Below are positions 38,675 through 46,220 of a stretch of DNA of 64,000 bases, piece by piece. Origin of the DNA: Streptococcus marmotae. Lineage in GTDB: Bacteria; Bacillota; Bacilli; Lactobacillales; Streptococcaceae. The DNA is taken from assembly GCF_001623565.1 (NCBI RefSeq), contig NZ_CP015196.1:1571501-1635500 (forward strand), in the 5' to 3' direction. The position numbers were made by a program, and so were the translations under genes. Below the pieces are notes generated by a model. The model was not told the origin of the DNA. It saw only the letters and a program-made list of their open reading frames with translations, and made no database searches. Numbering within the stretch: the stretch's first letter is position 1; every line of letters starts with the position of its first letter.

Positions 38675-39898
38675 GTTTTTTAGTTGTGTTAGCATCTCTA
38701 ACGATTTGCCAATGATATTGAGGGACTTGGTGAAGGTGCCAAGGAGTAGATGTAATTGTCCATTGAACTGTCGCTTGAAGTTAAAGTTTCCTTTGCCTGT
38801 GCCCAATAGGTTGGTTTCGCTAGTGCCGTAAAAGTTAAAGGTTTGATATCCATGTTCTAGAGCGTATTGTAGCATAGTCCAATGAATCAAGGACGCTCCA
38901 CCGAAATTCATATACTGCTCGTAATTTCCTCCTGCAAAGCTGACAACTTCTGAACCATAACAGATGAAGAGATAGGAGGAGAGGGGCAACTTATCCTGAG
39001 TGATATTCATCTCTTTAAATTGCTGTAATCGTTTTTGATAAGACTGCAATTGGTCTCTGGCATCGGCAAGTTTCCCCTTGGTTCGTTTGCTTTGTGGGCC
39101 TTTTTCTAATTCTTCGATGACTTGTGAAAAATCTTGGATATGAGTGGTTAGATAATCTAGATAGGCAGCACAATCCAGATAGGCATACATAAACTTAGCT
39201 TGCTCTTGAAAATGTTCCTTGATTTTTTTAAAATAGTCCACTTCTTGGATAAAGAAATCTTTTCGCTGACTAGTAGTCGTTAGAATATCATAGAATTGAT
39301 CGATATTTTCATCACTGAGCTCTTCCACACGAACCTGCATAGCTTGGAATTTTTTGATGTCCCGCTTAATCGAAGGGGTTAGTGACTGAAGGAGCTCGTC
39401 TGGTGAATGAAGTTCATCAAGCGATTTGACAAACAGGGTATTTACGACCGTTTCCTGTTTAGGATCAAATTCGTTGCGGTATCCCATTGTTTCAAATGTT
39501 TTTAAAATGTGGCCCGAGAGATTATCTTGGAGAACAGAGAGCTGATCATCCTTGATAGCCTGAATGAGATAAGGAGAAAGACTAACTCGCACACATAGCT
39601 GTTTATTGAGATATTTTTCCAAAGCCTTTAAGCACAGGTGCATAAGGGAAGATTCCCAATTTGTAAAGAGAGGACCATGTAAGATAAGTGCTTCTTTGAA
39701 AAAGGCTTTGATGTTACGATATTGGACAATGGTTTGCCCCACCAAAACGTCATCATCATAAAAGGCTAGGTATTCGATGTCACGTCCCCTAGATAATTGA
39801 AGCCGAGCCATTTCAGCAGATTGGAGAAAGTTGGCTTCTATATACTGCGTCTGAGTTTCCTGATAAGTGGTATCGCTAACCGTTCGAATGTGAATCAT
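38654..39898 (-). CDS. FemAB-type peptidoglycan cross-bridge aminoacyltransferase (MurM/MurN-like) III
   Basis: A 414-aa FemX/FemAB ligase that adds amino acids from aminoacyl-tRNA to the lipid II stem-peptide lysine branch. Two GNAT-like halves are split by a helical coiled-coil arm (about 258-305: HIQDFSQVIEELEKG... QLQSYQKRLQQFKEM). C-terminal family segment: FAGGNYEQYMNFGGASLIHW and FNFYGTSE. It is third of three paralogues on the same strand. Its last residues, RSGTHS and the stop, lie in an interspersed repeat, so the natural C-terminus was probably altered. Which residue it adds cannot be told. Confidence 0.88.
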   Translation of the reverse strand: MIHIRTVSDTTYQETQTQYIEANFLQSAEMARLQLSRGRDIEYLAFYDDDVLVGQTIVQYRNIKAFFKEALILHGPLFTNWESSLMHLCLKALEKYLNKQLCVRVSLSPYLIQAIKDDQLSVLQDNLSGHILKTFETMGYRNEFDPKQETVVNTLFVKSLDELHSPDELLQSLTPSIKRDIKKFQAMQVRVEELSDENIDQFYDILTTTSQRKDFFIQEVDYFKKIKEHFQEQAKFMYAYLDCAAYLDYLTTHIQDFSQVIEELEKGPQSKRTKGKLADARDQLQSYQKRLQQFKEMNITQDKLPLSSYLFICYGSEVVSFAGGNYEQYMNFGGASLIHWTMLQYALEHGYQTFNFYGTSETNLLGTGKGNFNFKRQFNGQLHLLLGTFTKSLNIIGKSLEMLTQLKNRSGTHS

Positions 39899-39958
39899 GT
39901 GGACATACTTCTTTCATTTGTGTCTTTAGCCAAGAAAGAGCAACGACATCATTCTTGG

Positions 39959-41209
39959 CTAGTCTATTTTTTTGAATCGTGCAAGAATTTGCTTGATTCC
40001 ATGTAAAATCTTGTGTTTTAGAGGAGAGGGATAGTAGCGGAAAATCCCCATGCGACGAACAACGTAGCCGTTGAAATTTTGCTTGAAGCGCAGGACACCG
40101 TCTGAGTTGTCAAAGACACCCATGATACCTAGAAAATTATAAGTTGGGATTCCTCGACGAATGGATTCTTGCATAGCGTATTCTTGTAAGGGAGTTGGAG
40201 CATAAAATTTATTAAACTCTGGGTAAGAGCCGCTAAAGAGATACGTTGTTTCCTGAGATGTATAGAGAAAAAGGCTACCTGCTAAGATTTGATCTTCTTC
40301 TCCATATTGTTCAATCAACTTCTGTGCTTCTTCTTTACGGGTAACAAGGGTTTGTTCCTGCTTAAGGATTTGTTGCAACTCTTTTTTCTTTTTAGCAGAA
40401 TTTGGATTTTCTGCTAATTCATGTTCAATTCCTTGTCGTTGTTCCAGCACGTGTTGGTATCCAGAAGTGACATGGTCGAGATAGTCTTGAAAATTTAAGG
40501 TGGCAATCATGAATTCAGCCTGCTCGCCAAAAGAATCGTATAATTTTTGATAGTAGTCCAATGACTTATCGCCATAATCACGACGCTTTGAAGTTGCAGC
40601 AGTAATATCCTTAAAAATATGGAGTTCATCGCGTTGCAGTTTTCGGAGTTTGATACCAAAGGTATTAGCCTTTTTGACCAATTGTTTTCCCTTATTGCTA
40701 AAAGAAGAGCGTAATTGCGTTTCGGATAATCCTCTAAGATCCTTCATGTAATGCCAGTAGACTTCACCTTTTGTATAGCCAGTCTGTAATCCATCAAATT
40801 GGTAGCCGATGTCTGTTAGAGTTGCAATCATATCCGTTTGTTCAGGACTAGTTGCCTCGCCGTTGCTATCAAATGTCTGGTAAATATCGTATGGCTTGAC
40901 AATGAGTTCCATCGCTCCTTTTTGTTTTGCATAGGTCTTCAGAGCTTGATAAAAAGGCTGGAGATAGGAAGAGTCCGTTACAATCGGTCCAGAACTGATT
41001 TCCATATGTGGACCACCTTTCATGGGCAGTGAGTAGAGAATAGCAGAGACAACTAGGTGATCAGCATCATCTGTATACCCAATGTAATCAACTGTATTTC
41101 CTCGTTGGATTAGCAATTGTGCCATCTCAGGAGTTTGCATAAAAGAGCGCTGTTCAGCACTTTCTCCATGTCGGATAAATTCTTCTTTTGTCAGTTGTTT
41201 GAAAGCCAT
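39959..41209 (-). CDS. FemAB-type peptidoglycan cross-bridge aminoacyltransferase (MurM/MurN-like) II
   Basis: A 416-aa paralogue. Start MAFKQLTKEEF follows AGAAGGGG. It has the split GNAT-like halves, a coiled-coil arm (about 245-300, rich in K/E/Q: ELAENPNSAKKKKELQQIL), SGSYPEFNKFYAPTPLQEYA and YNFLGIMGVFDNSDGVLRFK near the C-terminus. It follows paralogue I by 11 nt. A 10-bp hairpin TAGCCAAGAA/TTCTTGGCTA separates it from paralogue III (39935-39963). MurM adds the first residue to Lys and MurN the second in pneumococcus; assignment here is open. Confidence 0.9.
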   Translation of the reverse strand: MAFKQLTKEEFIRHGESAEQRSFMQTPEMAQLLIQRGNTVDYIGYTDDADHLVVSAILYSLPMKGGPHMEISSGPIVTDSSYLQPFYQALKTYAKQKGAMELIVKPYDIYQTFDSNGEATSPEQTDMIATLTDIGYQFDGLQTGYTKGEVYWHYMKDLRGLSETQLRSSFSNKGKQLVKKANTFGIKLRKLQRDELHIFKDITAATSKRRDYGDKSLDYYQKLYDSFGEQAEFMIATLNFQDYLDHVTSGYQHVLEQRQGIEHELAENPNSAKKKKELQQILKQEQTLVTRKEEAQKLIEQYGEEDQILAGSLFLYTSQETTYLFSGSYPEFNKFYAPTPLQEYAMQESIRRGIPTYNFLGIMGVFDNSDGVLRFKQNFNGYVVRRMGIFRYYPSPLKHKILHGIKQILARFKKID

Positions 41210-41220
41210 AATCGCCCCTT

Positions 41221-42438
41221 CTAATTCTTTTTACTACGTAGTATCTTTCGGAGTTTGTAAGCGAGATTGAAGAGAGGATAGAGTGGAGAGGTGGGATAAT
41301 TCCATTCTCCGATAAATTCTTCAATCATTGGATTGAATTTTGATTTGAAATGGTACAAACCGCCATCTAATTGATTTTCAACTCCACCAAGATTGATCCA
41401 GTTAACTCCTTGCTCAAAGGCATAGGTAGCTGTTTGGTACCAAGTGAGGATAGCAGGTTGATAGCGACGGTATTCTTCGTCCATTCCGGCATAGATATTT
41501 TCAGCAGCTTGTCCAAATACAAGTGTCAATGTTCCTGCTAGAGGAGCTGTGGTTATTCCTTGAGCTATCTTATTTTGTAGAAAACTCATTTCATCTTGTA
41601 TACTTGCCTGATCACTGGCATTTTGCTTTCTCTTTCCCTCTTTTGTTTTGTCTGAAAAGAGCTCAGCTTCTTTTTGGAGGGTTTGGAGCTTTGCTTGCAA
41701 TTTTTGGGAACGAGTCGCTAAATCGAGAGTTGCAAGAGTGATGAACGATTGTTCAGGATACTGTTCTAAGAGTTTGGCATAGTAGTCTTTGTTTCGTAGG
41801 TGAATATTTTTACGGGATTCAGTCTTTTTCATCAAGGTTGCAAAGTCATTCAACAGCTCAAGTTGTCCATATTGGATGGTAACATCCTTGTTTTGGGCAG
41901 TACGAATGGTTTGCCGAGTATTTTTGGAAAGCAATTCGTCAGCGAAATACTCCTTGTAGATATTCGCTTGAAAACGAGGTTGAATGGTTTCTGCCAGTGA
42001 ATCAGTCCTACCGACCCAATCACAGCCAGCCTGTTTCAGCAGTTGAATACTAGCAGTTGCGTCAGGTTTGTCATCAGTAGTTTGGTTGATCAAATATTGC
42101 TGAAAATAGATGGAAGGATCAAATTTAATAAAGACAGTTCGATGCTTTTTGGCAATTTTCTTTAGAGACTGTAAGACAAAGAAAACCAATTCTTGGTCTG
42201 TATAATCCATAATTGGACCACGTGGAATGTACATCATCGTCCAGCCAAGCGGTAGCGGTTGGATAAGGATAGAGGCAACTGCAACGAGTGTCTGATCTTG
42301 ATAAAAACCAACTCGCTCATTGCCCCAGTTGTCTTTTACCTTCGCCCAAGAACTGCTTTGTAAAAGGTTGTTTTGCGGATGTTGTTTGACAAAGCGATCG
42401 TGTTCCTCAGCAGGGATGCCAATTTTATATGTGTACAT
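41221..42438 (-). CDS. FemAB-type peptidoglycan cross-bridge aminoacyltransferase (MurM/MurN-like) I
   Basis: A 405-aa paralogue. The start is taken at MYTYKIGIP because its ATG overlaps the stop of the upstream Cof gene (TAATG), a coupling signal; the longer frame begins five codons earlier inside that gene. It shows YIPRGPIMDYTD, a coiled-coil arm (about 220-275), YAGMDEEYRRYQPAILTWYQ and WINLGGVENQLDGGLYHFKS. It is the first FemAB gene in transcript order. Confidence 0.88.
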   Translation of the reverse strand: MYTYKIGIPAEEHDRFVKQHPQNNLLQSSSWAKVKDNWGNERVGFYQDQTLVAVASILIQPLPLGWTMMYIPRGPIMDYTDQELVFFVLQSLKKIAKKHRTVFIKFDPSIYFQQYLINQTTDDKPDATASIQLLKQAGCDWVGRTDSLAETIQPRFQANIYKEYFADELLSKNTRQTIRTAQNKDVTIQYGQLELLNDFATLMKKTESRKNIHLRNKDYYAKLLEQYPEQSFITLATLDLATRSQKLQAKLQTLQKEAELFSDKTKEGKRKQNASDQASIQDEMSFLQNKIAQGITTAPLAGTLTLVFGQAAENIYAGMDEEYRRYQPAILTWYQTATYAFEQGVNWINLGGVENQLDGGLYHFKSKFNPMIEEFIGEWNYPTSPLYPLFNLAYKLRKILRSKKN

Positions 42439-43247
42439 TAACTCAATACCCACTCTCTAATGGCGTGTGCAACACCAGATTCATCATTTGATTTGGTAAT
42501 ATGGGTTGCGATCTTTTTCAGTTCAGGACTGCCGTTTTCCATCACGACAGCAACTCCAGCAGCTTCTAGCATAGAGCGGTCATTTTCTTGGTCCCCAATC
42601 GCCATCGTTTGCTCTATGCTTATGCCCAATAAGGTACTGAGCTGTTGAATGGCCTCTCCTTTATTGACGGTTTTGGGGGTTACTTCCAAGTAGAAGGGAG
42701 CAGATTTTGCGACCGTAAATCGTTGGGTTATGGCTGTTGGAATTTGAGGGATAGCAGCATCTAGCTTTTCAGCCTCATCAACCAGCATGACTTTAATAAT
42801 ATCTTTATCTGCCATTTCCTCTGGTGTTCGATAAAAGACAGGGGCATCGACGAGTTGAGATTCATAGAGGGTGTATTTACCAATGTTACGGTTGGCTGTG
42901 AAAATGGCTTCCTTGGTACTAGCATGCATAGGAAGTTTTAAGGTACGCGCTAGGTATTCCAATTCAAGATAATCAGCATAGCTCAAACCTTCTTTAAAAA
43001 CATCCTTTCCTGTTGCTGTTTCTTGAACGAGTCCACCATTAAAGGTGATAACATAGTCTCCCTCGTCTAATAGGTTTAATTCAGTTAAAATCCGCTTGAC
43101 ACCAGAAATTGGTCGTCCAGTTGCAATAACAATTTTTACACCTGCTTTTTTAGCATCTTGAATGGCTTGATAGACTTCTGGTGTGATTTCGTGTTGGCTA
43201 TTTAGTAAAGTACCATCAATATCAATGGCTACAAGTTTAATGCTCAT
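42438..43247 (-). CDS. Cof-type HAD-superfamily phosphatase
   Basis: A 269-aa class IIB HAD hydrolase: motif I AIDIDGTLLNSQHEI, motif II IATGRP, Lys in the KGEAI segment and motif IV IGDQENDRSMLEAAG. Cof-type proteins dephosphorylate sugar phosphates, flavin or nucleotide substrates. The start is MSIKLVAID after GGAGAACACG; it overlaps the HD gene's end by 11 nt. A link to wall precursors is only suggested by its position. Confidence 0.87.
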   Translation of the reverse strand: MSIKLVAIDIDGTLLNSQHEITPEVYQAIQDAKKAGVKIVIATGRPISGVKRILTELNLLDEGDYVITFNGGLVQETATGKDVFKEGLSYADYLELEYLARTLKLPMHASTKEAIFTANRNIGKYTLYESQLVDAPVFYRTPEEMADKDIIKVMLVDEAEKLDAAIPQIPTAITQRFTVAKSAPFYLEVTPKTVNKGEAIQQLSTLLGISIEQTMAIGDQENDRSMLEAAGVAVVMENGSPELKKIATHITKSNDESGVAHAIREWVLS

Positions 43248-44550
43248 CGTGTTCTCCATAATTAAATTGATCATTGTGTATATAGCTCAGAAAAGTAGCA
43301 TTTTGTTGGGCAAAGATGCCAGCTTCTTCGAGCATTTCCTTCGGGAAATAGAAGCGACTATCACCATGTACGGTCCCTGCTAGTGAATGAACAATGGGTG
43401 AGAGTTGCGATAATTCAATCAGGCTTCCGTCTTTACAGAGGATCTCAATCTGCGTCCGCTTTTTCTTGGCATTTGGCCGGTAAATATCATAGGGCAAATC
43501 AAAATTATGATGAATGGCTGTATAGTAGCTTGGTTCAAAGCCGACTTCGTTGACAATTGCTTCTAAGATAGGAAGGTGAGACTCTGCTGCTGTATCAAAG
43601 GTAATAGACTTGAAAACCTTGCGATTGATATAGCGCTGGGCCAAGTCAGATAAAATCTTATCTGGACCATCAATCCAAGATTGGAAATAGGTATTCATAA
43701 CCCCATCATCTAGAGCAAGATAGTCTTCTAGCGCATAGGATTGCTCAAAGAAAGGGATCAAACGTGGTGAAGAGCTTTCAAAGAAAGTCTGTAAATCTTG
43801 ATAGAGGACTTTGGCACGTTTTAGAAGGTTTTGTAGCAAGACCTCCATGGAACGGCTGGCAGGGTGGAAATAGACCTGCATATACATCTGATAGCGACTG
43901 AGAACATAATCTTCGACCGCGTGCATCCCTGATTTTTTAAAGGCAATGCCATTTTCTGTCGGCCTGATAACCCGCAAAATCCGTGTCAAGTCAAATTGAC
44001 CATAATTGGTTCCAGTAAAATAGGAATCACGCAGCAGATAGTCCATTCGATCTACATCGATTTGACTCGAAATCAGCTGAACGACTTGCTTATTTGGATA
44101 CGTATGGCGGATAACACTTGCTACCTTCTCAGGGAAATCAGGTGCAATCTGACGCAGTAAGGCATTGATTTCCGTGCCACTATTCGTGATAATCTGGCAA
44201 GTCAGTTCTTCGTGATCTGTATCAAAGAGCCGCTCGAAAGTATGGGAGTAAGCGCCATGGCCTACATCATGTAAAAGGGCGGCAACCATGGTCAGAAGTG
44301 AATCATTCCTGTCCCAAACCTGCGCATATTTTTGTTCAAAGGTTGAGACAATTTGACGGGCAATTTCATAGGCTCCTAGACAATGCGAAAAGCGGCTATG
44401 CTCACCACCATGAAAAGTATAGGAAGTTGTTCCTAGTTGCTTGATGCGCCGTAGCCGTTGAAATTCTCTGGTATTGATTAGCTGATAGATTAGCTCGTTA
44501 TCTACATGAATGTAGTTATGAACAGGGTCACGAAATACTTTTTCACTCAT
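43237..44550 (-). CDS. HD-domain phosphohydrolase (dGTPase-like)
   Basis: A 437-aa protein with metal-binding His56 in HSRFSHCLG, His94-Asp95 in LLHDVGHGAYSH, and a distal Asp in SSQIDVDRMDYLLRD. This set defines the HD superfamily near deoxynucleoside-triphosphate triphosphohydrolases. It opens the operon that carries the Cof and FemAB genes. The substrate is unknown here. Confidence 0.88.
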   Translation of the reverse strand: MSEKVFRDPVHNYIHVDNELIYQLINTREFQRLRRIKQLGTTSYTFHGGEHSRFSHCLGAYEIARQIVSTFEQKYAQVWDRNDSLLTMVAALLHDVGHGAYSHTFERLFDTDHEELTCQIITNSGTEINALLRQIAPDFPEKVASVIRHTYPNKQVVQLISSQIDVDRMDYLLRDSYFTGTNYGQFDLTRILRVIRPTENGIAFKKSGMHAVEDYVLSRYQMYMQVYFHPASRSMEVLLQNLLKRAKVLYQDLQTFFESSSPRLIPFFEQSYALEDYLALDDGVMNTYFQSWIDGPDKILSDLAQRYINRKVFKSITFDTAAESHLPILEAIVNEVGFEPSYYTAIHHNFDLPYDIYRPNAKKKRTQIEILCKDGSLIELSQLSPIVHSLAGTVHGDSRFYFPKEMLEEAGIFAQQNATFLSYIHNDQFNYGEHDEH

Positions 44551-44620
44551 TTTTTCATTATATCAAAAAAACGGTAATTGTGCTTTTGTGAACCATTTAT
44601 TGATTCAAAGTTAAAAGCTA

Positions 44621-44649
44621 TTTACGAAAGTGGCTTTTCATATTATAAT
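44621..44649 (+). promoter_or_regulatory. Promoter giving a possibly leaderless TSUP transcript
   Basis: TTTACG (44621-44626) and TATAAT (44644-44649) are 17 bp apart. The expected start of transcription (about 44656) coincides with the ATG of the next gene, and no Shine-Dalgarno sequence fits between. Confidence 0.5.
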
Positions 44650-44655
44650 AAGACT

Positions 44656-45549
44656 ATGACAGAAGAGATGATTTTACATTTGATACAAGCCCTTTTGGTA
44701 GGGTTGATTGTATGGATAGCTTGGACGATTTTGTCCTACACTAAAAAACACAGGGTTAACCTTGGTGAGCGGTTTTGGACAGGTTTTGGAATTGGGTTTA
44801 TCACTGATTTGCTCGATACGCTAGGAATTGGCACGTTTGCAACGACTACGACACTGTTTAAAGCGACTAAGCTAGTACAGGATGATCGAAAGATTCCTGC
44901 CACCATGACCACGGCTCATATCATACCAGTCTTGGTTGAAGCACTCCTATTTATTACCATCGTTGAGGTCGATTTGCTGACCTTGGTTGCCATGGCGACG
45001 GCAGCTTTTACAGGTGCTTTTGTGGGTGCACGTGTGACGCAGCATTGGAATACGCAGAAGGTGCAGCGGATTTTAGGGATTTTGCTGGTCATTGCAGCCT
45101 TCTTTATGGTCTATCGCATGCTGACCAATCCTGGAGCTGATTTGACCACAGATGTCCGTGGATTGTCAGGCTGGAAATTAGTCCTTGGGATTGCTTTTGA
45201 CTTTATCGTTGGGATGCTGATGAGCATGGGCTTGGGAAATTATGCACCAGAATTGATTTTCTTTTCTCTGATGGGTATCAGCCCAGCGATTGCGCTGCCC
45301 GTTATGATGTTAAATGCAGCTATGATTATGACAGCTGGAGCCAAGCAATTTATTGAGTCTGGTCGGGTCAATTGGCCAGGTGTACCGGGCATTATCCTTG
45401 GTGGCGTTTGTGGGGTACTGACAGCTGCGAAATTCTTGAGTAGTTTGGATGTCAATAATTTGAAAATTCTGGTGGTCTTTATTGCTTCCTATACAGGATT
45501 ATCCTTGTTGCGTTCGTCATTTGTATCTCGAATGAAGGAGAAGAAATGA
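44656..45549 (+). CDS. TSUP-family (TauE/SafE) membrane permease
   Basis: A 297-aa protein with about eight hydrophobic segments and the duplicated TSUP pattern (FGIGFITDLLDTLGIGTFATTTT and DFIVGMLMSMGLGNYAPELI). TSUP proteins export sulfite, sulfonates or related anions. The start MTEEMILHL is chosen because a consensus promoter lies just upstream, leaving the frame before 44656 untranscribed. It overlaps the next gene by 4 nt (ATGA). Confidence 0.82.
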   Translation: MTEEMILHLIQALLVGLIVWIAWTILSYTKKHRVNLGERFWTGFGIGFITDLLDTLGIGTFATTTTLFKATKLVQDDRKIPATMTTAHIIPVLVEALLFITIVEVDLLTLVAMATAAFTGAFVGARVTQHWNTQKVQRILGILLVIAAFFMVYRMLTNPGADLTTDVRGLSGWKLVLGIAFDFIVGMLMSMGLGNYAPELIFFSLMGISPAIALPVMMLNAAMIMTAGAKQFIESGRVNWPGVPGIILGGVCGVLTAAKFLSSLDVNNLKILVVFIASYTGLSLLRSSFVSRMKEKK

Positions 45550-45932
45550 AGATAGGCATTCACAATGAAATTGATCTGGATGGTCAACTAGAAGTCATTG
45601 AGCAGGTGTATGAGGCAGAAGCGGTTGAAAAGGGAGACTTTCTCTACCTGACTTACCAAAATGAGGAAAAAGAACGCGTGGTCCTAAAAATAAATCAGCA
45701 AGAATGCACCATGACCCGCTTTTCAACTCCTAAATCTGTCATGCAGTTTCTCAGTAATGAGACAAGTGTGACGCAGATTGCCACTCCAGTCGGTGTGCAA
45801 ATCCTCCATGTGGTGACAGACTTCTACCAGAAAGAAGGCAATCAAGTAACCATTCGTTATACCTTACGCATTCCGCAGACAGGGCAAGACTTGGCTCGCT
45901 ATAAACTTCGTATACAGTGGGATGCATCATAA
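45546..45932 (+). CDS. DUF1934 beta-barrel protein (YwiB-like)
   Basis: A 128-aa cytoplasmic protein. It begins MKIGIHNEIDLDGQLEVIEQ and continues with LYLTYQNEEKERVVLKI, ECTMTRFSTPKSVMQF and TPVGVQILHVVTDF, matching the DUF1934 lipocalin-like family. No function is established. The start overlaps the TSUP stop, so the genes are coupled. Confidence 0.8.
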   Translation: MKIGIHNEIDLDGQLEVIEQVYEAEAVEKGDFLYLTYQNEEKERVVLKINQQECTMTRFSTPKSVMQFLSNETSVTQIATPVGVQILHVVTDFYQKEGNQVTIRYTLRIPQTGQDLARYKLRIQWDAS

Positions 45933-46039
45933 AAAAGGCACGACAGACACAGGAAAAATATTTAGCAATAAAATAAGCTTTTCTGCATTTTTCGGAAAAA
46001 AGGCTTTCTGCGATTGTCATGTAAAAAAGGAAAACATTC

Positions 46040-46068
46040 TTGCAAAAAAATTTCATTTTTGCTATAAT
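46040..46068 (+). promoter_or_regulatory. Promoter of the Mn2+ riboswitch and ATPase gene
   Basis: TTGCAA (46040-46045), 17 bp, TATAAT (46063-46068). Transcription would start near 46075, at the beginning of the riboswitch. Confidence 0.75.
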
Positions 46069-46074
46069 AGTCAG

Positions 46075-46188
46075 CATATCAAGGGAGTAGCTGACGGAAG
46101 TATCCGTTACAAGGTCGTCAATCCGAAAGAAATTTCCGGCCTTGTATGAAATAGCGAGACTTGTTTGAATAAAACAAGTCTCTTTTTG
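46075..46188 (+). promoter_or_regulatory. yybP-ykoY (Mn2+) riboswitch with intrinsic terminator
   Basis: AAGGGAGTAGCTGACGG and the later GTCGTCAATCCG, ...GGCC and GTATGAAATAGC blocks match the yybP-ykoY form. It ends in a perfect 11-bp terminator GAGACTTGTTT (46156-46166) / AAACAAGTCTC (46172-46182) and a T run. Mn2+ binding should prevent termination and turn on the ATPase, as known for the pneumococcal orthologous arrangement. Confidence 0.88.
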
Positions 46189-46220
46189 TGTTTTCAAAAA
46201 GGGACGAAAAGGAGAAAAAC

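Noticed and set aside
43237..43247. Overlap of HD and Cof genes as a possible frameshift fusion
   Set aside because: Each gene has its own ribosome site and complete domains; the 11-nt overlap is ordinary coupling.
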